Source of the DNA: an uncultured Eubacteriales bacterium
Lineage (GTDB): Bacteria > Bacillota_I > Bacilli_A > RF39 > UBA660
DNA length: 64,000 bases
NCBI GenBank assembly: GCA_905188025.1
Contig: CAJJKI010000006.1
Span: 1-64,000 of the forward strand
Reading direction: 5' to 3'
A model generated the notes under the pieces. That model worked only from the letters and a program-made list of their open reading frames with translations. It was not told where the DNA came from and made no database searches. Made by a program: the position numbers and the translations under genes. Below are positions 25,601-33,309 of the stretch, piece after piece (the first letter of the stretch is position 1; the number at the start of each line of letters is the position of its first letter).

Positions 25601-26489
25601 AAGTACAACTGTTACTGCTACTTATAGTGGAGTTAGTAAATCAATTAATATTACACAATCTGCTGGTGTTAAAACAAATATAACTTCTTCTACAAAAGTA
25701 TTGTTTTTGTATGACGGGGCAAGTGATTATGTTGAAGCAATTAATAATTCTGTGTATATTAATAATGCTAGAGATAATAATGGAAATTATAATGGAGCAG
25801 TTGAGTATAATATTCGATTTAAAGTTATTATTACTGAAAGTTATAAATGGAATAATGTAGGTAATGTTATTTCTTCTGAATCTTATGGTAGTATTGACCG
25901 TCATAAAGATATTTCATTCAATACTAGCACTTTATTACATAAAGATACTGATAATTCTTATTACGGTAGTTTTAGTATAATATCTAAAGCTAATGCTGAT
26001 GAAGAAGAATATTTAGCAGAATATATAACTAATAATAATATAATTATTACTTTATATGTTAGACGTCCTAGATTATATTGGCAAATATGGTGTAATGAAA
26101 TTCTTGAACAAAAAGACCAACCTTTTATTGTTAATGTTAATGATGTTACTAGAACAAAATTATATAATAATAATACTATAACTGAAGGTTGTGCTGGTAG
26201 TGGTGAACAATATTTATATCTATTTAGTACATCAAATATGATGACTAGTAGAAGTATAACTGTAAAATTAATAAGAAATAATAATCCTAATGATGCTTGT
26301 AAATTAACTGGTTTTACTGATATAAATACACATACTAAAACTAGTGTTGGTCTTGAAGAAGATAAAACTGTTATAAGAACATTTGTAACAAGTTACATTC
26401 AAGCATTGCCTATTAATCTATGTAAAGTTACATTTGAATATGCTAAACTAAAATTTAGAGTATTTATAGCTAAAGGTACTGGTAATTAA
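22605..26489 (+). CDS. Large BACON-repeat adhesin, 1294 aa, with GC-rich element 8
   Basis: After a 195-residue N-terminal beta region, about eight repeats of roughly 90-105 residues run in tandem. Each starts near SxWSAWxVxISA, contains a (T/S)WNGVG/AG-TET turn, and ends (S/T)ITQSAGAK(V/T)Y. This is the layout of BACON domains, immunoglobulin-like mucin- or carbohydrate-binding domains typical of Bacteroidetes and of crAss-like phages. A 230-residue unique domain ends the protein. Element copy 8 lies in the first repeat (SSTGS). A patch at about 23640-23835 uses host-like codons (GCG, TCG, ACG), unlike the rest. It likely binds host glycans or mucin. Confidence 0.85.
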   Translation: MAIYQGDVGIHDIKIGNIDVFEIYQGNKLVYPENIDVTITFKLNVSGTVTINGYTPVISENNTKFIFTIPVKTDYTANITAEHYKSQTISGNSGYLPITYNVELEWEQRFISYTVTFPTDGVKVLFDGIEKGVITNGKLVVLIDDTEAKDSYTVTFKGSKASIYDTGTLTVVNSSIANTGGVYDLKLSTSSVKSGYKRTDYASSTGSITKGSTYAGTWIETVVNLTASFTSSTTLGSISNNVLTIPNNESTNTKSGTLSVVFTLENKQTKEASAALNQAAGAKVYTDWILDLQTDGTSVEAKGGTRTITANVARRTYKWNNTGTVYSETATPTLSISGSATLSGNQIKFTSNESVSARSATLTASYVGLSKTVTITQQAGAKVYSAWSAWAVSISASTQTIAASGGSSTITTNASRSRTWTWNGVGTTHTDTETAIPTLSGSAGGFTLNGKTVTASNNTTTNSRSITITATSNSVSKSITITQSAGAKVYSNWSAWTVNISADKTSIGATGGTATISTSASRTRSYTWNGVAGSGGTETGNGSPTLSKVSGTGNWTSPKVTYGNNTSTSGKSTVIRATIDSTTKDITISQSAGAKQYSAWSAWTVNISNSGNVAASGGSSNITTSASRTRTWTWNGVSGSGGTETGTGTPTLSKVSGAGSFASNKVSYDNNTSTSARSTVIRATMDSVTKDTTVTQNAGSKTYSSWGAWSISLSANVTTIAAAGGNATLSTSATRSRTWQWNGTGATYTENASGSPTLSKVNGAASLSGSTVSYGNNTSTSSRSSVFRATIDSATKDITINQSAGAKVYGNWSSWSVNCSASSYKVGAGGDSVTIYSSASRNRTWTWNGVAGSGGTESNNATPTISVTSGVGVLSGNTLTFSNNTSPDARTTRVTANYNGVTDYCDVMQYGGNKVTGSWTSWQVTISASPMNIAASGGSSTILCHASRTRNYTWNGVGTTYTETENGSPTLSKSGDGTLNGTTSGSKLTYGNRTTTTSRSTTVTATYSGVSKSINITQSAGVKTNITSSTKVLFLYDGASDYVEAINNSVYINNARDNNGNYNGAVEYNIRFKVIITESYKWNNVGNVISSESYGSIDRHKDISFNTSTLLHKDTDNSYYGSFSIISKANADEEEYLAEYITNNNIIITLYVRRPRLYWQIWCNEILEQKDQPFIVNVNDVTRTKLYNNNTITEGCAGSGEQYLYLFSTSNMMTSRSITVKLIRNNNPNDACKLTGFTDINTHTKTSVGLEEDKTVIRTFVTSYIQALPINLCKVTFEYAKLKFRVFIAKGTGN
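23210..23225 (+). repeat. GC-rich dispersed element, copy 8
   Basis: The core ATCCTCCACGGGGAGT is read in frame as SSTGS inside the first BACON-like repeat. TTATGC flanks it twice, 39 bp apart, consistent with a 13-codon insertion (DYA-SSTGSITKGST-YAG). Confidence 0.75.
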
Positions 26490-26513
26490 TATAATAAGAA
26501 TACTATTTAATAT

Positions 26514-26540
26514 AACAATATTACTAATGCTTATATTGTT
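26514..26540 (+). terminator. AT-rich hairpin after the BACON gene
   Basis: AACAATAT (26514-26521) and ATATTGTT (26533-26540) are perfect arms around an 11-nt loop, followed by tattta. It lies in the 90-bp gap after the adhesin gene and could be a weak terminator. Confidence 0.4.
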
Positions 26541-26579
26541 TATTTACTCATTAAAGTTATTTAAATTAATCACATAATT

Positions 26580-28265
26580 ATGAACAATAAACAACTATAT
26601 GAAAAACTAGGTCAGAATAGTTATGATAAAGTATTTCCTATTACTTATCTTCAAAATATTCTTGACAAAGATACAAATAATGATTTAACTGTTGTTCTTT
26701 CTCGGTTTAATCATTTATGGATTCCATATCAAGGAACTAGAGTTAATACTCGTAAAGCTGTTCCTGCTATTTTTAGACGTAATAGCCTTACTATTAGCTA
26801 TTATGACGCTGAACATAATCTTTCTGTAACTGAAAGTTATATAGGTAGTAATCTACAAGCTGGTGTTGAAACTAGTTGGGTTTCTGATGATAATTGGACA
26901 AAAATTCTTAGTGAAAAGTATCTTGAAGAGAATGGTGCTAAGATTCCAATTGCTAATGGAACTATTGATTGGGATATGCTTAATGAAGCTCTTAAACAAA
27001 TGATTGCAGGAGATGGTAAAGTTAATATTATTAATTATCCTGATGAAGAAGATATTACTATTAGATTAAGTCCAGGTTGTTGTAGTGTTAATCGTCTTAG
27101 TCTTAAAGATAGACCTTATGAGCCTGAATATAAAAGTGGTAAAGGATATAAAATAATTCGCAAGGTCTTACTCCCCGTGGAGGATGATGCAAGTAATGCC
27201 GAACAGCTTTTATTTGATGGTTTTCTTGATGATACTTATTGTGAACAATATGGTCAAATAATTCTTAATACTGATAAATATGAAGTTATTAGAACAGATT
27301 TAGGTAATACTGCTGGTATTTATTATGATATTTATCATAAATTATTTGTTCTTAGAGTTAAGACTATTCATGATGGAGTTGGTTTTTATAATTATTATAC
27401 TAGATGGACTATTGTAGAACCTACTGATAGAGTTCATCCTCTACAGGGGGTCAACACTGCTGACTATGGAAATAGTGAATATTATAATATTTATAATACT
27501 TGTCTTTCTGATGAACGTCCAAGACTTGGTATTATATATGTTAATTCAGTAGATAATATTAAATATTATTTTAATGAAGAAAATCTAGTTCAAGTTAAGA
27601 ATAATATTTATCTTAATTATAAAGCTGTTCTTACTCAAGATATGGTTAACGAAGAAAATACTCGTTATATTATTCGTTATGCTTTTGATTTAAGTGGTAA
27701 AACTATTACAATGCCTACTGGATGTGAACTTGTATTTGAAGGTGGTATTATTGAAAATGGTACTATTGATTTAAATAAATGTAAACTTACAGGTATGGTT
27801 GGTGAAGAATCTGAATATCTTCCTAATGTAACTTGTAGTAATTGGGCTAAAGGACAGATTGAATATCGTAATGGAAAGATTTGTTATTGGAATGGTACTG
27901 AATGGAGAGTAATGGGTGATACTTCTTCTATGGAAAGTTATACTAAAGAAGAAATTAATAATATGTTTAGAAATTATTATACTAAATCTGAAACTTATAA
28001 TAAAGAAGAAGTTAATAATTTACTTAATGGATATGTTACTAATAATACATTTAATAACTTTAAAGAAGAAATAAATCAAACTATTACTAATAGTGTTAAT
28101 CTTGATAAGATTCAAAAAGCTATTAATGATGGTTGTGGAGTTAATATGACTATGCCTAGCGCAAATAATAATAAACTTAGTCTTCCAATTTGGACAGGTA
28201 CTGCTACTCAATATGCAACTATTACCCCAGTTGCTGGAATGACTTATAATATTGTTGATGAGTAA
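26580..28265 (+). CDS. Tail fibre/baseplate protein, 561 aa, with GC-rich elements 9 and 10
   Basis: The protein shares modules with the two fibres upstream: an N-terminal unit (HLWIPYQGTRVNTRKAVPAI), a middle unit (NEENTRYIIRYAFDLSGKTI, then CYWNGTEWRVMG), coiled YTKEEINNMF segments, and a C-terminal IWTGTATQYATI...TYNIV motif. It is therefore a paralogous part of the same tail apparatus. Two GC-rich elements lie 250 bp apart in opposite orientation: copy 9 read as LPVEDD and copy 10 read as HPLQGV. The stop overlaps the next ATG (TAATG). Confidence 0.8.
   Translation: MNNKQLYEKLGQNSYDKVFPITYLQNILDKDTNNDLTVVLSRFNHLWIPYQGTRVNTRKAVPAIFRRNSLTISYYDAEHNLSVTESYIGSNLQAGVETSWVSDDNWTKILSEKYLEENGAKIPIANGTIDWDMLNEALKQMIAGDGKVNIINYPDEEDITIRLSPGCCSVNRLSLKDRPYEPEYKSGKGYKIIRKVLLPVEDDASNAEQLLFDGFLDDTYCEQYGQIILNTDKYEVIRTDLGNTAGIYYDIYHKLFVLRVKTIHDGVGFYNYYTRWTIVEPTDRVHPLQGVNTADYGNSEYYNIYNTCLSDERPRLGIIYVNSVDNIKYYFNEENLVQVKNNIYLNYKAVLTQDMVNEENTRYIIRYAFDLSGKTITMPTGCELVFEGGIIENGTIDLNKCKLTGMVGEESEYLPNVTCSNWAKGQIEYRNGKICYWNGTEWRVMGDTSSMESYTKEEINNMFRNYYTKSETYNKEEVNNLLNGYVTNNTFNNFKEEINQTITNSVNLDKIQKAINDGCGVNMTMPSANNNKLSLPIWTGTATQYATITPVAGMTYNIVDE
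27170..27185 (-). repeat. GC-rich dispersed element, copy 9
   Basis: ACTCCCCGTGGAGGAT on + is the reverse of the core. It is read in frame as LPVEDD. No clear flanking duplication. Confidence 0.75.
27436..27451 (+). repeat. GC-rich dispersed element, copy 10 (one core change)
   Basis: ATCCTCTACAGGGGGT differs from the consensus by ACA for ACG. It is read as HPLQGV. Its 3' flank TCAACACTGCTGA matches copy 4 closely, so the two may be recent relatives. CTRCTGA occurs before (27421) and after (27457), 36 bp apart. Confidence 0.75.
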
Positions 28266-29368
28266 TGAGTTTAACTCTTGGACGTCAAGGAGGAATTGCT
28301 CAACCTCTTAAGAAGCGTACAGTAGGTCAAACTAATATTGCTCATGTTTATGATGGTGCTAATCATATTTGGCCTACTTCTGTTATTCATTTTAGTGATT
28401 TTACTAGTGTCCAACTTAGATACATTTGGGGTAGTGATGATGGTCGAGATTTGGACACTAAATCATATTATGTTAATTCTCCTATTAATAATTTAAACTA
28501 TGTAGCTGTTGGTTGGTCTTGGAATTTAAGTCAAATTCCTTATCTATATTGGGGTGGTGATAATACTGACTCAGGTGCTGAATGTGTTATGTTTAATATT
28601 GAATCTATGATTGACCTTGAAGATAAAATGCCTGATATAATGAAAATGAATCTTTGCGCTAATTGGTTTGGAAGTTTAAGTAGAGGTCATGTTACTGTTG
28701 AATGTACTGCTTATAAAGGTGGAGTTATTGTTCATGCTTGGCAATTAAGAAATAATGAAATTGATGTTGATAATAGAGGAATGTTTATTTTTCCTTTGGC
28801 TGATGGAACTATTAATATGCCTGATGGACATGGTGGTTATAAAGAATGTTGGTATGGTGAAGTTGTTAAAAGAGTTGCTAAATCTAATAATAAAGTAAAG
28901 TACTTTAAAGTTAATCCTGTTAATGATAAAGTTATTGGTTTAGATGATATTAAAATAATTCGTCATGGTGGTGGACTTGTTCATGACGATGGTTATTGCT
29001 GGTATGAAAATAAGCCTAATGATAAATATAAAGTTTGGAATAATCAAGTCAATACAACTGGTACTCCTTTAACTCTTGATAAGCCAACTCTTAATATAAC
29101 TAGTGATGATAATTATAGTTATGAATATCATACAGTTTTGTTAAATGAAGATAACACTGTTTATAATGATAATTATACTGATAACTATAAATTTAAATTT
29201 AGTTTTGTTGCAGGTAATTCTGAATTTAGAGGACAACAAACTATTCAATGTTATGTTGGTACACAAGGTGATGAAGCTGATGATGGTAAGACTTCAATAG
29301 GTGAAATAAAATATACTAAACTTAATAAAATTGGTGAATTGACAATATATAGTCCTATTGAAAGTTAA
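28265..29368 (+). CDS. Tail/baseplate-associated protein, 367 aa
   Basis: This beta-rich protein has an N-terminus of virion-assembly style (MSLTLGRQGGIAQPLKKRTV), where the QPLKKRTVGQ segment may be an attachment tag. It then has an aromatic-rich lectin-like body (VGWSWNLSQIPYLYWGGDN) and a C-terminal strand-rich part. Translation is coupled to the upstream fibre by the TAATG overlap, suggesting that the two are assembled together. A hairpin with a T-run follows, ending the fibre operon. No catalytic motif was seen, so a receptor-binding or baseplate role is inferred from context. Confidence 0.75.
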   Translation: MSLTLGRQGGIAQPLKKRTVGQTNIAHVYDGANHIWPTSVIHFSDFTSVQLRYIWGSDDGRDLDTKSYYVNSPINNLNYVAVGWSWNLSQIPYLYWGGDNTDSGAECVMFNIESMIDLEDKMPDIMKMNLCANWFGSLSRGHVTVECTAYKGGVIVHAWQLRNNEIDVDNRGMFIFPLADGTINMPDGHGGYKECWYGEVVKRVAKSNNKVKYFKVNPVNDKVIGLDDIKIIRHGGGLVHDDGYCWYENKPNDKYKVWNNQVNTTGTPLTLDKPTLNITSDDNYSYEYHTVLLNEDNTVYNDNYTDNYKFKFSFVAGNSEFRGQQTIQCYVGTQGDEADDGKTSIGEIKYTKLNKIGELTIYSPIES

Positions 29369-29397
29369 GTTAATGTTAATTACCAAACAAAAATAAC

Positions 29398-29462
29398 GGT
29401 TTAAGCGTTATAGATTATGTAGTTCAAACTACAAGTATTAATCTATTTTTTTAACTTAAACC
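29398..29462 (+). terminator. Terminator ending the fibre operon
   Basis: Nested stems: TAGATTA (29411-29417) pairs with TAATCTA (29439-29445), and TGTAGT/ACTACA closes a 4-nt loop. A TTTTTTT run follows at once. Outer arms GGTTTAAG/CTTAAACC (29398-29405 and 29455-29462) enclose the whole. Confidence 0.7.
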
Positions 29463-29472
29463 TTAATTTATT

Positions 29473-30234
29473 ATGCAAGTAATTGAAAAAGTGAAAGTTG
29501 TTCCAGAGGGCTATAATGGTGCTGGAATGAATTATGACGGTGGTAATCGTCGTGATGTAAACGGTAAGGCTAATGCAGGTTTAACTCTTGGTATTATCGG
29601 TACTGCACTTGGTGCTTGGGCTTTGTTTGGTAATCGTCGTTCTAGTGTATTAGGTAGCGCTGGTGGTGGAATGTTAGGTGATGGCTCTACTAATATTAAC
29701 GTACTTGGTGCTACTGCTGGTAGTGGAAGCGGTGCCCCTACTGCTTTTCAAGCATGGGAAAAATCTTGTGAAGATACTTTAGCTCTTCAAGGTGGTCTTT
29801 ATCAATGGGCTTTGACTCAACAGAATCAACGTTTTGAAGATAGAGAACGTCTTAATAGTGAATTGTTTGGTGTTTATATTGATGGACGTAATCGTACTGA
29901 TGCTCTTATTGAGAAAAATAACACTGACCATTTTAATCTTTACAAATATACTCGTGATGCTGATGATGATATCCGTAAAGAGTTATCTGATTTGAAAGCT
30001 GAATTGGCTGTTACTAAAGCTATTCGTCCTTATCAAGATAAACTTATCCAATGCGAAATGGAAAAGATGTTTACGGCTGGTATCAACTATACTGATAGAA
30101 AAACTTGTAATGTTATCTATGGTGTAGTAACTCTTCCGAATGAACCTACTGTTACAGGTCTAGTTGGGCGTAATGCTTATGGATGCTTACCATGTGGTTT
30201 TACTCAACCTGCTAGTGGAACTCCTGCTCAGTAA
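29473..30234 (+). CDS. Abundant virion-associated protein, 253 aa
   Basis: A glycine/alanine-rich hydrophobic stretch lies near the N-terminus (LTLGIIGTALGAWALFGN, about 38-55), followed by a Gly/Ser linker, then a charged helical core (QNQRFEDRERLNSELFGVYI; DDIRKELSDLKAELAV) and a Cys-containing C-terminus (YGCLPCGFTQPASG). Its codons are balanced like those of the capsid gene, suggesting high expression. It follows a terminator, so it probably has its own promoter. It may be a head-fibre or virion-surface protein, or a membrane-interacting protein. I cannot name the family. Confidence 0.72.
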   Translation: MQVIEKVKVVPEGYNGAGMNYDGGNRRDVNGKANAGLTLGIIGTALGAWALFGNRRSSVLGSAGGGMLGDGSTNINVLGATAGSGSGAPTAFQAWEKSCEDTLALQGGLYQWALTQQNQRFEDRERLNSELFGVYIDGRNRTDALIEKNNTDHFNLYKYTRDADDDIRKELSDLKAELAVTKAIRPYQDKLIQCEMEKMFTAGINYTDRKTCNVIYGVVTLPNEPTVTGLVGRNAYGCLPCGFTQPASGTPAQ

Positions 30235-30274
30235 TATTACTAAGTTTGATTAAGAACATTAAATTCAAAGAGAT

Positions 30275-30790
30275 ATGATACCTGTTACTCAATTCATACT
30301 AGGTAATAGTGACCCTTTACTATACCCTAGTGAAAAAATGACTAATAGCATTGATGAACAAATTGCTTTTCTTCAAAGTCAAAAACAAGCAATTAATGAA
30401 GCTTATCGTCGTAATGCTATTCCTAATGCAAATAATGGTACAACTCAAAATCAGCAAGTTCCAACTCAAGGAATTTGGGATGCTATTGATGCTGAAATTG
30501 CACCACTTACACAAGAACAACAAAATATGCTTCTTAGTAACCAAGATTATGTAAATAACTATAATGCTTTACAAAGTATGGTTCAAGCAGAAGTTCTTAA
30601 TTTAGTTAGAGGAAAAATCGAAGCTAGTGAAGATGGTAAACATTTACTTGAAGAACAACTTAAACTTGTTAAGTTGCTTAAAAGTAAAATTGTTGAAGTT
30701 ACTAACAAAGAAATGGAATTATTTAAAGCTTTTAAAGAAGCTAGTAAAACTAATCCTAATTTAACTTATGAAGAATTTTTAAAGAAGTAA
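30275..30790 (+). CDS. Coiled-coil protein, 171 aa
   Basis: The protein is almost entirely helical and hydrophilic (SIDEQIAFLQSQKQAINEAY; EQLKLVKLLKSKIVEVTNKE), with a short Pro/Leu-rich N-terminus (GNSDPLLYPSEKM) and a Gln/Asn-rich hinge around residue 55. No membrane segment or enzyme motif. It lies 40 bp after the preceding abundant protein and 4 bp before the next gene, in a compact operon. An assembly chaperone or internal virion role is possible, but function is unknown. Confidence 0.75.
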   Translation: MIPVTQFILGNSDPLLYPSEKMTNSIDEQIAFLQSQKQAINEAYRRNAIPNANNGTTQNQQVPTQGIWDAIDAEIAPLTQEQQNMLLSNQDYVNNYNALQSMVQAEVLNLVRGKIEASEDGKHLLEEQLKLVKLLKSKIVEVTNKEMELFKAFKEASKTNPNLTYEEFLKK

Positions 30791-30794
30791 TATT

Positions 30795-31181
30795 ATGGTT
30801 GAAATTGGTAATGTTAAAGAGGTTATTAAAGATTATATTATTAAACAATTAGTATCTATGGGTGAAAGTTCTCCAGCTATAAGACTTTTAATTCCTTTAG
30901 CTAAAAGAGCGATTACTAATAATATTAATAGTTTTGATAAGTTTTTAAGACCTATTGCAGATAAAGATGGTATGATTGATATTGAAGGTATATTTGATGA
31001 AGAAATGGAAGTTATTAATAATATTGATAATTTTAATTTTGATATACCTTTTATTGGTGGCGGTAATATTTCTAAAGGTATTATATCTCTTGAAGTTCCT
31101 TATGTGAATAAAATTGTTGCTCTTAATCAAACTGATTTAGAAATTTTAAAAGAATCATTAATCAGTTTAAAAACAAAGTAA
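30795..31181 (+). CDS. Hypothetical protein, 128 aa
   Basis: Starts MVEIGNVKEVIKDYIIKQLV. It has a helical N-terminal half with a basic Ala/Leu helix (SPAIRLLIPLAKRAITNNIN), an acidic middle (IDIEGIFDEEMEVINNIDNF) and a strand-rich end. No transmembrane helix strong enough to call. It is a middle gene of the compact operon 29473-31761, with 4-bp gaps on both sides. Function unknown. Confidence 0.72.
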   Translation: MVEIGNVKEVIKDYIIKQLVSMGESSPAIRLLIPLAKRAITNNINSFDKFLRPIADKDGMIDIEGIFDEEMEVINNIDNFNFDIPFIGGGNISKGIISLEVPYVNKIVALNQTDLEILKESLISLKTK

Positions 31182-31185
31182 TATT

Positions 31186-31761
31186 ATGAGAGAAATGCCT
31201 TACATTCAACCTTACCATGTTGGTAATCGTCGTGGCGGTAATCAAAATATTCTTGATGAATTTCGTGAATTTCTTGATGCGCGTGGAGGACGAGGTGGTC
31301 GTGGTGGTAGAGGTGGCATGAGAAATCGTATTGGCTATGATACTTACGATACTTATGGTCGCTCTACTAATAAAAATGACCGAGAAGAAAAGATTTTAAC
31401 TATGCTTATGAGCGGTGGATATAATGACGATGGCTATCATTTTGATGAGTATGAAGCTAAAGAAGTTGTAGAACAAATGTATCATGTTAAAGACAATAAG
31501 AAATATATTGGTGAAAAATATGATATGAATAAAGCTCATGAGATTTGTGAACGCTATAAAGAAGTATTACCTAATGATGTTGAACCTTGCGATGTTTATG
31601 TTGCAATTAATGCTCAATACCATGATTATGCTAAACTATTTGAAGAATGGTTTGGTGGTAATATAGATAATAAAGTGTTTGAAAGTGCTATTACATTTTG
31701 GTTTAAAGATGTAGATTTTGATGGTGATAAAGTATGGGAATATTTCCACATGAATAACTAA
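31186..31761 (+). CDS. RGG-motif protein, 191 aa
   Basis: The N-terminal region carries an Arg/Gly block (residues about 33-45, ARGGRGGRGGRGGMRNR), of the kind that binds RNA or DNA in many proteins. The rest is acidic and helical (EYEAKEVVEQMYHV; YDMNKAHEICERYKEVLP) and ends in an aromatic acidic tail. Codons are of the high-expression type. It is the last gene before a perfect terminator. A nucleic-acid-binding or virion-filament role is suggested by the RGG block, but this is inference. Confidence 0.75.
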   Translation: MREMPYIQPYHVGNRRGGNQNILDEFREFLDARGGRGGRGGRGGMRNRIGYDTYDTYGRSTNKNDREEKILTMLMSGGYNDDGYHFDEYEAKEVVEQMYHVKDNKKYIGEKYDMNKAHEICERYKEVLPNDVEPCDVYVAINAQYHDYAKLFEEWFGGNIDNKVFESAITFWFKDVDFDGDKVWEYFHMNN

Positions 31762-31780
31762 TCATTATTGTAAAACTGTA

Positions 31781-31813
31781 AAAGGGAATTATCTTCGGAT
31801 AGTTCCCTTTTTT
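31781..31813 (+). terminator. Rho-independent terminator with UUCG tetraloop
   Basis: GGGAATTATC-TTCG-GATAGTTCCC forms a 10-bp stem (one G.U pair) capped by a cUUCGg tetraloop, then TTTTTT. It is 20 bp after the RGG gene stop. This is the clearest terminator in the window. Confidence 0.92.
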
Positions 31814-31831
31814 ATTTATCTAAATTTTAGT

Positions 31832-32161
31832 ATGGACAAATTTATTGATGTAATTGTAGATGGAATTCTTAGTAATTTTGATTTTGGATTTATGTTTATT
31901 GTTAATATTCTAACTTATATTATTATTAAAGTTATTGATTACTTTAATGGTGATAATAAAGTTCCTACTTGGCAAAAACGATGTGTATTAGTAATAAGTA
32001 TTTTTACTATGGCTATGATTTATATTGCATCTGGGTATGATAATACTATTATGCTTGTTAATAGTGCTGTTCTTGCTCCTGTGTTTTGGAGTTGGGTTGT
32101 TAGTCCTATTCTAAAGAAACTTGGAGTTGGCTATAAAGATATTGATAATACTATTGGTTAA
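31832..32161 (+). CDS. Holin candidate, 109 aa, three membrane helices
   Basis: A small protein with hydrophobic stretches at about residues 20-35 (FMFIVNILTYIIIKVI), 50-65 (VLVISIFTMAMIYIAS) and 72-92 (MLVNSAVLAPVFWSWVVSPI), and a charged C-terminus. This size and topology fit a holin that would let the muramidase (3907) reach the murein, although the two genes are 27 kb apart. It follows a strong terminator and so has its own transcript or read-through expression. A different small membrane protein cannot be ruled out. Confidence 0.65.
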   Translation: MDKFIDVIVDGILSNFDFGFMFIVNILTYIIIKVIDYFNGDNKVPTWQKRCVLVISIFTMAMIYIASGYDNTIMLVNSAVLAPVFWSWVVSPILKKLGVGYKDIDNTIG

Positions 32162-32179
32162 GATTGTATAAGATTGATT

Positions 32180-32265
32180 AGCTAGGTTTGATTGACTAAT
32201 TCAAGCCCGCTATATCCTCTACGGGGAGTATAGCTTGCCGAATTTGGCTAGTTTTAAACCTAGCT
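32180..32265 (+). repeat. GC-rich dispersed element, copy 11, inside a larger intergenic hairpin
   Basis: The core ATCCTCTACGGGGAGT is at 32214-32229. GCTATA (32209) and TATAGC (32229) pair around it. Further out, AGCTAGGTTT (32180-32189) pairs perfectly with AAACCTAGCT (32256-32265), so the element sits at the tip of a nested fold. The rest of the 208-bp gap 32162-32369 has no gene. Confidence 0.75.
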
Positions 32266-32369
32266 GATTAACTGTACATGATTTAATGAAAGTCTTGTTA
32301 TGAGCCTAAAAAGTGACTCTATGAACGTACATAAATATTTACAATATTAAATTTTAAAATAGTAAAGTT

Positions 32370-32711
32370 ATGAGAGTTATTAAGACTAAACATTTTCCTT
32401 TTAATGGTTATAAAGCTATTAATCTTTTTGGTATTATATTTACTAAAGGTGAATTAAGTAACAAAGAACTTAATCATGAAGCTATTCATACAGAACAAAT
32501 GAAAGAGATGTTATATATCTTTTTCTATATATGGTATGGTATTGAATATCTTATTATAAGACTATTTCATATTAAACAACATGATGCTTATAAAGATGTA
32601 AGTTTTGAAGAAGAAGCTCATATTAATGATGATAATCTTGATTATATTAGTGAACGTAAACATTATACTTGGACTAAATATCTAGGTATTAATAGTTCTA
32701 AAACTGCTTAA
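32370..32711 (+). CDS. Small protein with HEAIHTEQ zincin-like motif, 113 aa
   Basis: Residues about 36-43 read HEAIHTEQ, matching the HExxH zinc-protease signature in spacing. A hydrophobic stretch follows (MLYIFFYIWYGIEYLIIRLF), then SFEEEAH, which could supply a third ligand. The size is well below that of true metalloproteases, and similar small HExxH membrane proteins of unknown role occur in Bacteroidetes and their phages. It stands alone between element copy 11 and the DGR region. Treat protease activity as unproven. Confidence 0.7.
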   Translation: MRVIKTKHFPFNGYKAINLFGIIFTKGELSNKELNHEAIHTEQMKEMLYIFFYIWYGIEYLIIRLFHIKQHDAYKDVSFEEEAHINDDNLDYISERKHYTWTKYLGINSSKTA

Positions 32712-32762
32712 TTAAAAAATGTTAATAATATTGTTAAACTACTTGTTATTAATAATATAATT

Positions 32763-32770
32763 TATATTTG
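32763..32770 (+). promoter_or_regulatory. Possible Bacteroides-type -7 box before the DGR operon
   Basis: TATATTTG fits TAnnTTTG and lies 22 bp before the ATG at 32793. A TTG at 32743-32745 is 17 bp upstream, a little short of the usual -33 spacing. The ten-base TTATATTTGT string also precedes the scaffold gene. Confidence 0.4.
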
Positions 32771-32792
32771 TAACAAACTAAATTCTAAAGAT

Positions 32793-33308
32793 ATGGAAGA
32801 TGATAAAAGAGTTAATTATAAGTTAGATGCTATTAATAAACTTATTAATAATCTTAAACTTAGTATTTCTGGTAATAAAGAACATGATGAGCTTGGAGAA
32901 AATAATGTTATAGTTAATCTTGATGAGATTAGTCAAAAGATTACTGAATTACATGAAATGGTTAAAGCTGAATTTGATGAGTTTGAAAATCAACATAAAA
33001 GTGAATCAGATGAAACTCAAACTCTTCTTAATAGTCGTTTTGATAAAGTTGATGCTAAATTAGATAGTATTAAAGCTGCTATTGATAGTATGAAAACTAC
33101 TATTGGTGATAAACTTGATACTGTTAATTCTACTATTAATAAAGCAAATACAGATATAGTTGCTGCGATTAATGCTATGAAAACTAGTAATGATACTAAA
33201 AACGATGCTATAATTACTGCTCTTCAAGGACTTGTAACTAAAGTTAATCAAAATACTAATAATATTAATTCTCTTGATGGTCGAGTTGATGCTCTAGAAC
33301 AAGCTTAA
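32793..33308 (+). CDS. Coiled-coil fibre protein upstream of DGR target, 171 aa
   Basis: Nearly the whole protein is heptad-like helix with low-complexity Asp/Lys/Ile/Asn repeats (DKVDAKLDSIKAAIDSMKTT; NTNNINSLDGRVDALEQA). This is the shape of a trimeric fibre shaft. It ends 1 bp before the start of the DGR target gene, so the two are co-translated and may form shaft and tip of one adhesin. It could also be a DGR accessory protein, but canonical Avd is a compact four-helix bundle with another sequence style. Confidence 0.78.
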   Translation: MEDDKRVNYKLDAINKLINNLKLSISGNKEHDELGENNVIVNLDEISQKITELHEMVKAEFDEFENQHKSESDETQTLLNSRFDKVDAKLDSIKAAIDSMKTTIGDKLDTVNSTINKANTDIVAAINAMKTSNDTKNDAIITALQGLVTKVNQNTNNINSLDGRVDALEQA

Positions 33309-33309
33309 T

